In this document: positions 34,561 through 44,799 of the stretch, piece after piece
Layout: every line of letters begins with the position of its first letter
Position numbering within the stretch: the stretch's first letter is position 1
NCBI GenBank assembly: GCA_024760905.1
Contig: CM045750.1
Location: forward strand, 18,642,919 to 18,706,918
DNA from: Plotosus lineatus
Lineage: Eukaryota > Chordata > Actinopteri > Siluriformes > Plotosidae
Length of the DNA: 64,000 nucleotides
Reading direction: 5' to 3'
Program-made: the position numbers and the translations under genes
The notes under the pieces: model-generated
The model's database searches: none
What the model saw: only the letters and a program-made list of their open reading frames with translations
What the model was told of the DNA's origin: nothing

Positions 34561-34569
34561 GTGGGATGT

Positions 34570-34885
34570 ACAGCAGTAAGGTCCTGGGCTCGGCGCGGGT
34601 GTTTTCGTGTGGAGTTTTCATGTTCACCTGATGGTTACACGGGTTTCCTCCAGGTACTCCATTTTTTCCCCACAATGCAAAGACGTACACATTAGACTAA
34701 CTAGCTGTTCCAATTTGACCCTGGGTGTGAATGTACCGAATTGGATGTGTGTCTTGGCCCCTACAGTGCATTAGTGAGGTGTTCAGGGGGTACCTCACCT
34801 TTGCTCAGAGTCAGCTGAGATGAGCTCCAGCCTCCCCATGACCCTAGTGGGATTCAGCAGTTTGACAAATGAGTGAACGAGCGAA
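34570..34885 (+). mobile_element. SINE-A, head partly lost
   Basis: AGCAGTAAGGTCCTGGGCTC, centre CACATTAGACTAACTAGCTG and tail ATGACCCTAGTGGGATTCAG with AATGAGTGA. Confidence 0.75.
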
Positions 34886-35293
34886 AGGAAGTGTAGCGCG
34901 CTTCTGAAAATAAGCAAGTGATTGTCGCCCTCTGGTGACTGGCATGTGTAGTGCATCATGTGGGAGCCAGATGAATAGCTGGCAGTGTTCAAGTCTTATG
35001 TGCACGTTTCTGTGAAACTGTGTGGGCTCTTACTGTGTGAAGTGGCTCTATGAGGACAAGCGGCCTGTATAGATCAGTGATAGTGAAATACCCCATTCAG
35101 TAGCGATGATGTCTACAGTTACCTCCTACACACAGGACAGTAATTCATCAGGGCACATTCCTCTGTTCGAAGCTTCCACTGGCTGATACATTCAACTTTG
35201 AGCTTGGTGAATGTTTACATGGCTGGTGTAAGCACTTAAATATAACAGGTTTTTGAATGTAAAGTCTGTTTCTCTGTCTATTTTTTTTTTCAG

Positions 35294-35662
35294 CAGAACG
35301 AAATGGAGCGAGTTAATGGAGAAACATACAACAATCACAGCACCGAAGTAAAGCGAGAATGGGGCACTGAGAGAGAAAGAGAATCCCAAGCTGAAAGAGA
35401 GCACACAGGAGATTCATCTCCTTTGCTGTTTTATCCATCTCCTTCCCTGAACGTCGACTCAGACAGTACAGAAATAGAGGCGTCAGACTCTCTGTCTTCA
35501 GACAAGCGAGTAACCTCACACACACCGACACACACTCTGGAGATTGACACAGCAGGCTTCGAGTCAGTACTGGAGCATAGCACAGTGCCAGGACCTGAGA
35601 GACAAGAGGACGAGGACACACAACAAGAAGAATCAGCTAGTCAATCCACCTTCTTACCTACG
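35294..35662 (+). CDS. limch1: limch1 exon, 369 nt, acidic/Ser-rich linker
   Basis: The exon starts after a poly-T tract at cag; a second cag follows directly, so the start may be 35294 or 35297. It encodes MERVNGETYNNH from the fourth codon and a hydrophilic linker, ending STFLPT. It is phase 0 at both ends. The donor gtctgt at 35663 is weaker than consensus. The VNGET segment matches the family; the rest diverges quickly, as is usual for this region. Confidence 0.85.
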
Positions 35663-36006
35663 GTCTGTACTCACACTGCAAGTTTTTTTTTTTTTTGCTT
35701 TTGCTTTTCTGCTCTGAGTTCTTACAATTTGTATTGTAAACAGCATTGTCACAAAAGTGCACTCGGGGGTGAGCGAGCTGCACTTTCCTTTCCTCCACAT
35801 TCATTGAATAAGGCATCTAACCTTCAACTGCTCTTCAGGTGCCCACAATGTGTGTGGCAGCCCAGTGCTCTGAGTGTGTGTGTGTGTACTCACTGGTTAC
35901 ATGTGTGTGTGTGCTCACTTTGGATGGGATAAATACCTGCAGAGGATATAAACAATAAAATGTTTAATTTCCAAATTACAGAACATTTTAATGAGGGTGA
36001 ATACTT

Positions 36007-36008
<2 letters not shown>

Positions 36009-36059
<51 letters not shown>
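36009..36059. repeat. (TG)n microsatellite
   Basis: GTGTGT array of about 51 bp in limch1 intron. Confidence 0.95.
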
Positions 36060-36062
<3 letters not shown>

Positions 36063-36138
36063 CTAGGAAGTTGAGTGACTGATTGGTTCAACATTTCAGG
36101 ATAACCATACATTAGTACATTCTACACACTACACAGAA

Positions 36139-36489
36139 GGGCAGTGGTGGCCTGGTGGTAAAGAGCACTGGATCGCTGATCCTAAGGTTGGGGGTTCAAG
36201 TCCCACTCTCCACAAGGTTGTCACTGCCCCCACCCCCAGTGCAGCGAACTGGGTTATCAAAGGCCGGCCATGTCTCTCACTGTCTATGGTGTGAGGTTCA
36301 TGTAAAAGAACCATTGCTGACTTTCGTAGAGAGTAGCTGCATAGCCATTAGCGTGTTTCTGTCCCTTGCTAAAGGGTTGTGTCAGGAAGGGCATCCGACG
36401 TAAAAACCTATGCCAAATCAAACATGTGAATCAGATTATTCGCTGTGGCGACCCGTAAAAAAGGGAAAAGCCGAAAGGAAAAGAAGAAG
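36139..36489 (+). mobile_element. SINE-B full length with RTE-type tail, 16-bp target duplication
   Basis: TACACACTACACAGAA (36123-36138) and TACATACTACACAGAA (36490-36505) flank it with one mismatch. In order: head GGCAGTGGTGGCCTGGTGGT, B box GGTTCAAGTCCC, SINE-B body, RTE 5' UTR block (GTCAGGAAGGGCATCCGACG), RTE 3' end (TTCGCTGTGGCGACCC, GCCGAAAGGAAAAGAAGAAG). This is the best reference copy. Confidence 0.93.
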
Positions 36490-37099
36490 TACATACTACA
36501 CAGAAACTGTTTTCATCACTTTCTCAAAATAAAAAAAAACATTATCCCATGCTGATAATTCAAAATGAAGGCAGTCACAGTTTTTTTACAGCAAGCGAAG
36601 TTATCATCATCGCGGTTTTTTAACACATGTGTAAATGTGCTTTTCTTTTTAACCCTTTGTATGTTACGGCTACTTGGAACCATGCATACGCTGTCCATCT
36701 TGAAGGCGAAGCTGAACTTCTATTGATCTAATTAGAGCCTGGCGTTAAAGCTATTGGAAGGTTCAGTGAGCACGTGAGCGCGTGCTATCAGTGAGCACGT
36801 GCGTTCGCTCCACCAATCATTTGCAGATGTTCCCGTATAACATTTATTCACCTCAGACATGATGGAGGTCACAAAATTAAATAATCACTGTGCAGAGACT
36901 TCCAGCATGTCATGTTTAAAAAACCAATAAATTATTCATCTATTCCACAAACTTAACTGAAATACTTGCGTCAATTAAAAATGTAAAAATAAATCATGAA
37001 AATTTTGTTTTACTTTGCCTTTATGTTCCCGTGTAGTATATACTATTTCACTTTGCGATATCCACTTGGCCGTCGGTGAGTATTTATTAGATGTGAATA

Positions 37100-37768
37100 T
37101 AGTTAACGCCCTGTGATGGCCTGGTGAGCTGTCCAGGGAGTACCCCGCCCTCACCCCAGGGATCTCACATCTCCTCTAGCTAGCGGAATTCCTCCATTTT
37201 TACTCGCCTTCTCCTTCTTCTTCTTTTCCTTTTGGCTTTTTCCCTTTCTCGGGAGTCGCCACAGCAAATCATCTGATTCGCACATTTAATTTGGCATAGG
37301 TTTTTACGTCGGATGCCCTTCCTGTCACAACCCTTAACAAGGGACAGAAACACGTTGACGGCTTTGCAGCTACTCTTTACGAAAGTCAGCAATGGTTCTT
37401 TTACATGCCTCTCACCATAGACAGAGACATGGCCCGCCTTTGATAACCCAGTTAGCTGCACTGGGGGGGACAGTGGCAACCCTGTGGGGACTCGAACCCC
37501 CAACCTTAGGATCAGCGATTCTGCGCCCTATCCACTAGACCACCACTGCCCTTTTACCTAGAATTCCTCTATTTTTTTCAGCTTCAGGTTCCCTGCGGCC
37601 CCTTTGACCCCCAAATGAAATATTTCATTTTTTCTATTTCTGAACCTGTTTCCCCTATTTTTTCTAAACCTCACTGGGATCCTTGTCACCCATAACCAGC
37701 TAAGATGGGCTCCAGCCTCCCCATGACCCTAATTAGGATTAAGCAGTTCAGAAAAATGAATGAATGTA
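37100..37768 (+). mobile_element. Split SINE tail around an insertion
   Basis: GCCCTGTGATGGCCTGGTGA to CCTCACCCCAGG (about 37108-37160) and CCAGCTAAGATGGGCTCCAG to CCTAATTAGGATTAAGCAG (37695-37768) are two parts of one tail. Between them lie unrecognised sequence and the 37202 SINE-B. It ends 32 bp before a limch1 exon. Confidence 0.6.
37202..37560 (-). mobile_element. SINE-B with RTE-type tail, 16-bp target duplication
   Basis: GAATTCCTCCATTTTT (37186-37201) and GAATTCCTCTATTTTT (37561-37576) flank it. The full head, body and RTE tail are present on the - strand. It lies in a split SINE-A tail region. Confidence 0.9.
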
Positions 37769-37800
37769 GTTAATAGGAATGTTTGGCCTGTTATGTTTAG

Positions 37801-37912
37801 CAGTCACAGCCTGAAGAAAAGGCGGTATCGCTGAATGGGAGCACAGTTCCACCCCAAAATCCTGAGGAGTGCCAAGCAGAAGGTCGGTTACAAGGAAGTT
37901 ATTCTCATCCAG
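37801..37912 (+). CDS. limch1: limch1 exon (linker), before a 55-nt intron
   Basis: The acceptor is ttatgtttag and the donor gttgta at 37913. It is phase 0 at the start and leaves one base (G) at the end. It encodes QSQPEEKAVSLNGSTVPPQN and PEECQAEGRLQGSYSHP. It is not strongly conserved. It is accepted because it is open in the required frame and both phases match. Confidence 0.75.
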
Positions 37913-37967
37913 GTTGTATCTGCAGTACTTTTTCCCTTATTTTTTTCCATTTTCTTTTCATATCCAG

Positions 37968-38080
37968 AGAGTGTGAGGTGTCCAGAAGAGCATCCAGTGG
38001 AGAGTACTGACTCTATAGGAGTTAATGAGATGGAAGAAGGCACACACTTCTCATCTCAAACAAACACTACTGATAACCAG
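37968..38080 (+). CDS. limch1: limch1 exon (linker), after a 55-nt intron
   Basis: The acceptor is catatccag and the donor gtttgt at 38081. G plus AG completes Glu, then SVRCPEEHPVESTDSIGVNE follows, ending QTNTTDNQ in phase 0. The separating intron is only 55 nt and not a multiple of three. Reading through it brings a stop within this exon, so splicing is required. Confidence 0.75.
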
Positions 38081-38157
38081 GTTTGTTCCTACATAGCAAA
38101 GCCTATATTTCTAATGATGTATAAAGCATACAGTGTGTGGTCTCATGTAGCAGTAAA

Positions 38158-38565
38158 GGTGGCACGGTGGCAAAGTGGTTAGCATGGCTGCTTCACAGCA
38201 AAAATGTTCTAAGTTCAATTCCCGTGCTCGGGTGGTTCTATTTTGCATATTTTTGCATGCTCCACCCACGATTCTTTGGTTTTTCTCCAGGTACTCATTA
38301 CTCTAGTTTCCTCCCACCATTCAAAGACATGCACATTAGGCTAATGAGCTGCTTCAAAAACCGCCAATAGCTGTGAGTGTGTGGGTTAACGACTGTGTGT
38401 GTGTTGCATTGGATGTTGCAAATTGCCCATAGGTGTGAGTGTGAATGTTTTTCCCTCCAAGGATCTGACAAGTTGTTCAGTTTGTGCCCAGCGTTCACAT
38501 AGTATCTGTGACGATCCTGGTGGGATTTAGCACTTCGGCAAATGAGTGGATGAGAGTGTAGAGGT
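38158..38565 (+). mobile_element. SINE-A
   Basis: GGTGGCACGGTGGCAAAGTG head, AAGTTCAATTCCCGTGC, centre CACATTAGGCTAATGAGCTG, and tail GATCCTGGTGGGATTTAGCA with AATGAGTGG. Confidence 0.78.
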
Positions 38566-38706
38566 ATTTGGGCTGCAGAAAAAAGAAACAAACCTAAATA
38601 TCAAGCCTGCTAATCATCTGGAATTTTGCTTCGGAGCTCTGCTTTTTAATTTCAGAGTCTGCCGTAGCATACACTACACTTATCTTTTTTCCGTTTACAA
38701 TACTGG

Positions 38707-38848
38707 CATTTGATGGACACCCTTATCCAGAACAACTCAGACTCAGAACAGCCTTGCCCAATGGACCAACAGAGGCAGCTTGATAGTACTGCGGTTGGAA
38801 CTTCTGATCAGTAACCCAAAGGCTTAACCACGGAGCCACCCCTGCCTC
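38707..38848 (-). mobile_element. SINE-D (tRNA-like) fragment
   Basis: The - strand head GGCAGGGGTGGCTCCGTGGT has an A-box-like sequence, followed by GTTACTGATCAGAAGTTCCA. The + strand GGCATTTGATGGACACCCTT is a common fish repeat end. Only one copy is present in this window. Confidence 0.6.
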
Positions 38849-38865
38849 ATTGTTTTCCTAATATC

Positions 38866-39211
38866 TTCTTCTTTTCGTTTTGGCTGTTCCCTTCAGGGTT
38901 CGCCACAGCGAATCATCTGCCTCCATCTCACCCTATCCTCTGGGTCTTCTACTCTTACTCCAGCTACCTTCATGTCCTCCTTCACCACATCCATAAATCT
39001 ACTCTTTGGTCTTCCTCTAGTCCTCCTGCCTGGTATTTCCAACCTCAGCATCCTACTACCAATATACTCAAACCATCTCAATCTAGCCTCTCTGACTTTG
39101 TCTCCAAAACCTCTTACATGTGCTGTCCTTCTGATGTACTCATTCCTGATCCTATCCATCCTTGTTACTCCCAAAGAGAACTTCAACATTTTCATCTCTG
39201 CTACCTTCCCC
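38866..39211 (-). mobile_element. RTE LINE 3' fragment
   Basis: On the - strand it encodes MKMLKFSLGVTRMDRIRNEY and GRPKSRFMDVVKEDMKVAGV and ends in the same 3' sequence as the 22-25 kb element. It is 5'-truncated. A SINE-B copy on the + strand is directly adjacent at 39212. Confidence 0.88.
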
Positions 39212-39502
39212 CAAAAGTTGGGGGTTCGAGTCCCACTCTCCACAAGGTTGTCACTGTCCCCCCAGTGCAGCTAACTGGATTATCAAAGGCCGGCTATGTC
39301 TCTTCACTGTCTATGGTGTGAGGCACGTAAAATAAGCATTGCTGACTTTCAACAAGAGTAGCTGCAAAGCCGTCAGCGTGATTCCGCCCTGCGATGGCCT
39401 GGCGAGCTGTCCAGGGTGCACTCTGCCCTCTCCCAGAGTCGGCTGGGATGGGCGCCAGCCTCCCTGCGACCCTAATTAGGATTAGGCGGTTACAGAAAAT
39501 GA
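39212..39502 (+). mobile_element. SINE-B, 5'-truncated, SINE-A-type tail
   Basis: Starts within the head at GTTGGGGGTTCGAGTCCCAC, then body and tail CGACCCTAATTAGGATTAGG. It abuts the 3' fragment of an RTE LINE in opposite orientation. Confidence 0.8.
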
Positions 39503-40424
39503 ACTGAACTTGCAAAAGTAATTTGAACTCTGCCTTATTAACTTACACTGACTGGAAGCCCCGCCCCTCCGCACACAAGTTTTGGCCCATGCTCATGCTG
39601 CTTGAAAGATTTCTTCTTATTAAAGCCAACTTCTTACTTTGTTTCTGTAAATCAAAAGGTATGTAATTCCAGTTTTTGACCAAGCCTGAGAACAGGTGGA
39701 AAGCAAAGTGGTAAATTTGTCACTTTTCACGTGATAGGAACGCTAATGAAAATTGGACAGTGATTAAAAACACTGTTTCCACTGCAAAACAGTCAGTGGT
39801 GGATGTTCTCCCACTTCTCTCCCATAATGCACCGTACATCTTTATAACTTTCAGGTTGTGGCTTATTACGATACAGAATACCCAGTACAAATGTGCATGT
39901 TTAAGTAAGTTGATAAGTTCTGCATGCAGTTAGTGGGTGTCTTGTGGGTGATTTACAAAGAAGACTCGGGTAAATGACATGCAAAGTAGTAGGAGGAATA
40001 TAGTGGGAAGGAGCAATATAAAAATGAGGTTACTGTGTGTGCTAATTATTCTGAAGAGCTGCAGGAAGTTTGCTTCTAAAAAGAGACTCCCAGAAGAGGG
40101 AAACAAACTCAACTATAACTCTGATTAAAGGCAGCGAGACACTAAAATATACAAATGTGCACATATATCTAAAAAACAGCAATGCAGTTCATAATTATAC
40201 TGAAATAGCCTCCAGTTGTTACTGCACCACTCGTGTTTGTACTCAACATTCACTGAAGTGAATATTTGCATCATGCTACTCTCAGTCGCGCACCACTGAC
40301 AGTCAGTTTCATGCCTAAACCTGAACTAGCTTTAAACTGTGATATGGTGCCAAACAATTCAGATTCTTGATTGGATTACGGGGTCCGCCCATTCACTTCA
40401 CAGGAATATTAAATTTACATGAAA

Positions 40425-40555
40425 TACAGTGGGTGGCACTGTGGTCCTGGGTACGAGTCCCAGGCTGTGTAGAATTTGCATGCACTTCTCATGCTTGTGG
40501 GGATTTCCTCCGGGGACTCTGTTTTCCTTGCACAGTCCAAAGACATGGTAAACTA
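40425..40555 (+). mobile_element. SINE-A 5' part, followed by SINE-C
   Basis: GTGGGTGGCACTGTGGTCCT, GGGTACGAGTCCCAGG, then ACAGTCCAAAGACATGG. It stops where a reverse SINE-C begins. Confidence 0.7.
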
Positions 40556-40863
40556 AGGTAAAGTCTGTTGGGCTTTTTACACCCGAGCCTAGTGGCTCAT
40601 CAGGCCTGTGCTTATCCCCGGTTTCCATAGTGTGAAGCAACTAGGAGTTCAACTCCTCCCGGATGGAACGCTAGTCCATCGCAGGTTACCTTCCCAGTAT
40701 ATTTTTACTGGTACCCATTTTTACTGCTGGGTGAACAGAGGCACACTTGCGGTTAAGACCTTGCTCAGGGGTCTTAGCACTGTGGGGGTCTAACTGGGAT
40801 TTGAACACACAACCTAATGATCATGAGTGCAGCACCCTAACCACTTCACCACTGGCCCCACCC
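40556..40863 (-). mobile_element. SINE-C, full length
   Basis: Nearly identical layout to 3305-3606: + strand GGTAAAGTCTGTTGGGCTTT, CAACTAGGAGTTCAACTCCT, and the antisense head ACCCTAACCACTTCACCACT. Confidence 0.82.
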
Positions 40864-41645
40864 TGATATAAATGTAGTTTTCCACCAAACATTGTGATAA
40901 TGGAAGATAGTGAAATGTTATGGATAACAGTGTTATATTGAATATCGGAGTGTTTCCAGATAGACATGTGCGCTGTCTCTTATAGCCACTGTTATCTCTT
41001 ATTTGTTGGAAAAGCCAGCATTGATTAAATCATTTTGCATATTATTGCTTCCTATTAGAAACTGACAGACATAGTTGCCGATATAAGCACAAGACCGGAC
41101 CCTTGTGTGACCCGGTCCCTTTAAAGACTAAAATCCACCATTCTGACTGCTGTTAAATGATGTGTTCCAACAGCTGGCTTCGTTATCTATACCTCCGGTA
41201 CTTTAAATATCTTTATGCCTAAAAGCAAGGAGATAATCTTGCTAACAGAAGAGGCTCGGGATCCTCAGCAACGACACTGCACAAACATTTTTATAACTTT
41301 AAAGGATTCAAGTTCATTTCAAATGTACTACAATAAATATCTACAGTACACATCGCCATTCTTAAATTGTTCCTCGAACAATCATAACCTAATATGAAGC
41401 TATTACTATACCTAACATTAACTTTTGTAATATGCAACCTGCTGAAACTATACATAAATATACAGTACTACTTATAGTATTTTAGCCTGCAGTACAGATA
41501 ATAAAAATATTTTTCTACATCTGTAGAAATCCTTTTCTACATCACGAAACTTCAAGGACCTGCTCATGTCCCTGCACTCAGCCCTGAAACTGTTATTAAA
41601 AAACTTAAAGGAATCTAAGACTCATTTTAAATGTGTATACTTCCC

Positions 41646-41649
<4 letters not shown>

Positions 41650-41694
<45 letters not shown>
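41650..41694. repeat. (TG)n microsatellite
   Basis: GTGTGT array of about 45 bp in limch1 intron. Confidence 0.95.
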
Positions 41695-41695
<1 letters not shown>

Positions 41696-41897
41696 TTATT
41701 TGAAATAAGACTGTAATTAGAGACAAATCACAATTAGTGTCTTAATCAATACCTTGATTACATTAATTCATTACATGATTTGTTTTTACATTATTTAGAG
41801 TATGTACAATTTTGTGAATTCAGCTACATTTTATATCCTTTACATGTTTTTAACTTTAGCTACTAAGAGCCAGCTGTGCTTTTTCAGAGCCTGTCTA

Positions 41898-42018
41898 TCT
41901 TCTTCTTCTCTTCCTTTCGGCTTTTTCCCTTTATCAGGGGTCGCCACAGCGAATGATTTGAACCCCCAACCTTAGGATCAGTGATCCAGCGCCGTATACC
42001 ACCAGGCCACCACTGCCA
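41898..42018 (-). mobile_element. SINE-B, internally deleted, RTE-type tail
   Basis: The RTE tail (CAGGGGTCGCCACAGCGAAT antisense) is joined directly to the head (AACCCCCAACCTTAGGATCA). The whole central body is missing. Confidence 0.78.
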
Positions 42019-42117
42019 CCTATATCTCTTCTATATGACCGGCTTCCCAGCCGCTCAATGAAGCAGCCAGCCGATTTCACTGCAGCTGGGTGGCTCCCAG
42101 GTCTATTTACAGCGAGA

Positions 42118-42470
42118 TGAAAGATAGAGAGAGAGATTTCCTTTCGGCTTTTTCCCTTTTTCAGGGGTCGCCACAGCGAATGATTCACACATTTGATTTG
42201 GCACAGGTTTTTATGTTGGATGCCCTTCCTGACACAACCCTTTAGCAAGGGACAGAAACACACTGATGGCTTTGCAGCTACTCTTTAAGAAAGTCAGCAA
42301 TGGTTCTTTTACATGAACCTCCCACCATAGAGAGTGAGAGACATGGCCCGCCTTTGATAACCCAGTTAGCTACACTGAGGGGGACAGTGACAACCTTGTG
42401 AAAAGTGGGACTCGAACCTCCAACCTTAGGCGATCCACAAGCCCTCTACCACAAGGCCATCACTGCCCAC
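42118..42470 (-). mobile_element. SINE-B with RTE-type tail
   Basis: Full head, body and tail on the - strand. AGGTCTATTTACAGCGA to the left and AGGTCTATTTAAAGTGA to the right suggest a target duplication with two mismatches. It lies about 200 bp before a limch1 exon. Confidence 0.83.
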
Positions 42471-42669
42471 CTAGGTCTATTTAAAGTGAAAGCTTCAAAT
42501 AATCCTGTTCTTATTGGAAAAATAAAAGCCAGTGAAGCTCACCAAGCCGACCTCAGAGACTGAACTCATAGCTGTTTCATTCACAAATGAGCCATCACTC
42601 GAATTCATTTATTAAAACAAACTTATTTATGCACAATAATTTCCTCATATAATGTGCTTTATGTTCTAG

Positions 42670-42775
42670 GTCAGTAAACCAGACCAGGGGTCCTCAGAGA
42701 GAACCCTAAACCTTCCAGCTCCATCTAGTCCAGCTCATTCTACAACCAAATTGGTCAGCAGACTCCCTCTAACAG
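42670..42775 (+). CDS. limch1: limch1 exon (Ser/Pro linker)
   Basis: The acceptor is atgttctag and the donor gtgaat at 42776. It starts in phase 0 and leaves one base. It encodes VSKPDQGSSERTLNLPAPSS and PAHSTTKLVSRLPLT. It is 128 nt upstream of the next exon and phases match. Confidence 0.8.
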
Positions 42776-42903
42776 GTGAATTGTATTTGATGCATACATA
42801 CTGCATTCCCTTCTATGCTGTATTCACACCTATCACCTGATTAGAAGCTGGGCAGTGGCTCACACGTCCTCTCCTTTCTTGCTTACTCTGGCTCGTTGTG
42901 TAG

Positions 42904-42978
42904 AGCTGGCCAACAGTACCCAGCTAGCAACAATATCCAGTAACCCTAAGTTACGCTGGGACTTCTTCACCTTACCAG
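42904..42978 (+). CDS. limch1: limch1 exon encoding NPKLRWDFFTLP
   Basis: The acceptor is ttgtgtag and the donor gtaaaa at 42979. The split codon GAG is followed by LANSTQLATISSNPKLRWDF and FTLP, leaving one base. It occupies the position of the family segment ending in a Trp/Phe-rich motif before the WDPxEE coiled coil. Confidence 0.8.
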
Positions 42979-43257
42979 GTAAAATGATTGGCTAAGTTTT
43001 GCCCTGCCCCACGATGTGAAGTTTTATCACCAGGCTTTCCATTGGCTAAAAACCCCCGTATGTCCTGCTTTCCTAACCACATTCCGACTGCTTGTAGGTT
43101 GATGTTGTGTTTTGTCTTGTGTATTTGTTGATTGAGGCACAATTTGGTGTTCCCAATACATTCAATTAAACCTTACTGATTATACATTGTTCACTATAAT
43201 TGAACTAATATTTATATTTATCATGTAAGAAATAAAATGTCAATGTTATTCATCCAT

Positions 43258-43420
43258 TAATTCATTTTCTGAACCACTTAATCCTAATTAGGGTCATAGG
43301 GAGGCTAGCGCCCATCTCAGTCAACTCTGGGCGAGGGCAGGGTACACCCTGGACAGTTCGCCAGGCCATCGCAAGGCCAGCACTCACACAAGTATTCACA
43401 CCTAGGGGAGATTTGAAGAT
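43258..43420 (-). mobile_element. SINE tail fragment
   Basis: TTCATTTTCTGAACCACTTA, CCTAATTAGGGTCATAGGGA and TACACCCTGGACAGTTCGCC antisense. The head is lost. Confidence 0.72.
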
Positions 43421-44543
43421 GCAGTCTACTGAAATCTGTTTAATAGTTTGCATTAGCAAGTGTGGAAACTTTGCTGCTTGGTTTCTTGTGAAAACTACAA
43501 AAATAGGTCAGAAATCGTACCATTCATATAGGTCACGTTAATGGTAAAAATACCAGTAAACTGGTAATATAAATATTTAGGCAGTGCCTAAAAGCAGAGA
43601 AATGTTTACTTTATATTCAAGAAATAAACATTCATGATATAACTTACTGTCTTTTCAATGGTATTCAAAAACGTATTTTTCCGAAAAAAAACAAATAAAT
43701 AAAAAATACCAGTGAGTGCAATCGGCCCTGACAGCCTGTGTTGAGTTGCTTGTGTGGGCACGCAAAAATGCACAAAAAAATGAGCTCATGGATTTCATAA
43801 GAATGAAGCTCTGCAGAGTTTTGCTAGAAAATTACAAGTCAAATATAAATTGGTGAACTTCTGAATAAAATGAAAGTATGCACATCTCCATGCAATACAA
43901 AATCTTATTTCCATACATCAATCAAACATCGGCTCATGTGCATGACTGAATGGTGTAACTCGCTGTTATTCTTATGCAAATTTACTGTGCGATACATGTG
44001 AATCACATGCAACTCAACTGTCACCTCTCTATATGTGGATTGATTACTTGGGTTTTGTTTTTGTTTTGCTTTGCAAAAAAACTTGTACCGGTAATAAAAA
44101 ATAGCGTGATTTAACGTGCCAAGACGTATATGATATACGTAAACTTTTTTCCTGCTTGGATTTCATTTCCCTTTAATTAAGGGTCTCGCCTAACTGTAGT
44201 CCCTGTGCTAACAAACAGTACTTCTTACACCCACCTGATTCATTACTATAGCAACCAGTGTGGATGTGTGAGGATACATAACTACAATTCAAATTAATCA
44301 GTTACTGTAGATTCACTTCCTTTTCATTTGCAAAGCAGATTCCAGAAATAAATCTAGTTTGTCCAATTGTGTGAATATGTTTGTTATTTTCTTACACTTA
44401 ACTCTGCATTTGTCTTTGCCTTGTTCTCAGTGCTTATTTGTTTGTTTGTATGTACGTTTGTTTGTTCACATGTGTATTTTTTAGTTAATTTAATAGCTTT
44501 ATTTTCTCATTTTAAATGGATTTTCTTATTTTTTTTTCTGTAG
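43421..44543. other. limch1 intron without recognised repeats
   Basis: About 1.1 kb of AT-rich intron before the 26-nt microexon. No repeat family was identified. Confidence 0.55.
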
Positions 44544-44569
44544 AACCAGTGGACAAACAACATGGGAAT
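44544..44569 (+). CDS. limch1: limch1 26-nt microexon
   Basis: Twenty-six bases lie between tttctgtag and gtaagt. Joined to the previous exon they read EPVDKQHGN. The length (2 + 24) restores phase 0 for the next exon, so skipping it would shift the frame unless a different partner is used. The splice sites are strong, but the peptide is too short to prove by homology. Confidence 0.7.
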
Positions 44570-44799
44570 GTAAGTAGTACTATTATGGCTACTCCGTTTT
44601 TCCGCATTCTAAGTGACTTTTCTTACTATTTCTCCTCTGGTATTATACTTCATGTATAAATAAATCATACTATATGCAGGAGTGTTTATGCTTTTATATG
44701 AAATACAAATTAAAGATAAACAGTAGCACAATCTTTTTAATGATCAGTGTAGTCGATAGTGGATTTTTGCTTCCTGTACTATAAGATATTACTATAAAG

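Larger units (their letters stand above)
39503..42669. other. limch1 intron, mixed unique sequence and SINEs
   Basis: Besides the SINE-A/SINE-C at 40425-40863, the (TG)n at 41650 and two SINE-B copies, nothing is recognisable at 39503-40424 or 40864-41640. Confidence 0.55.
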
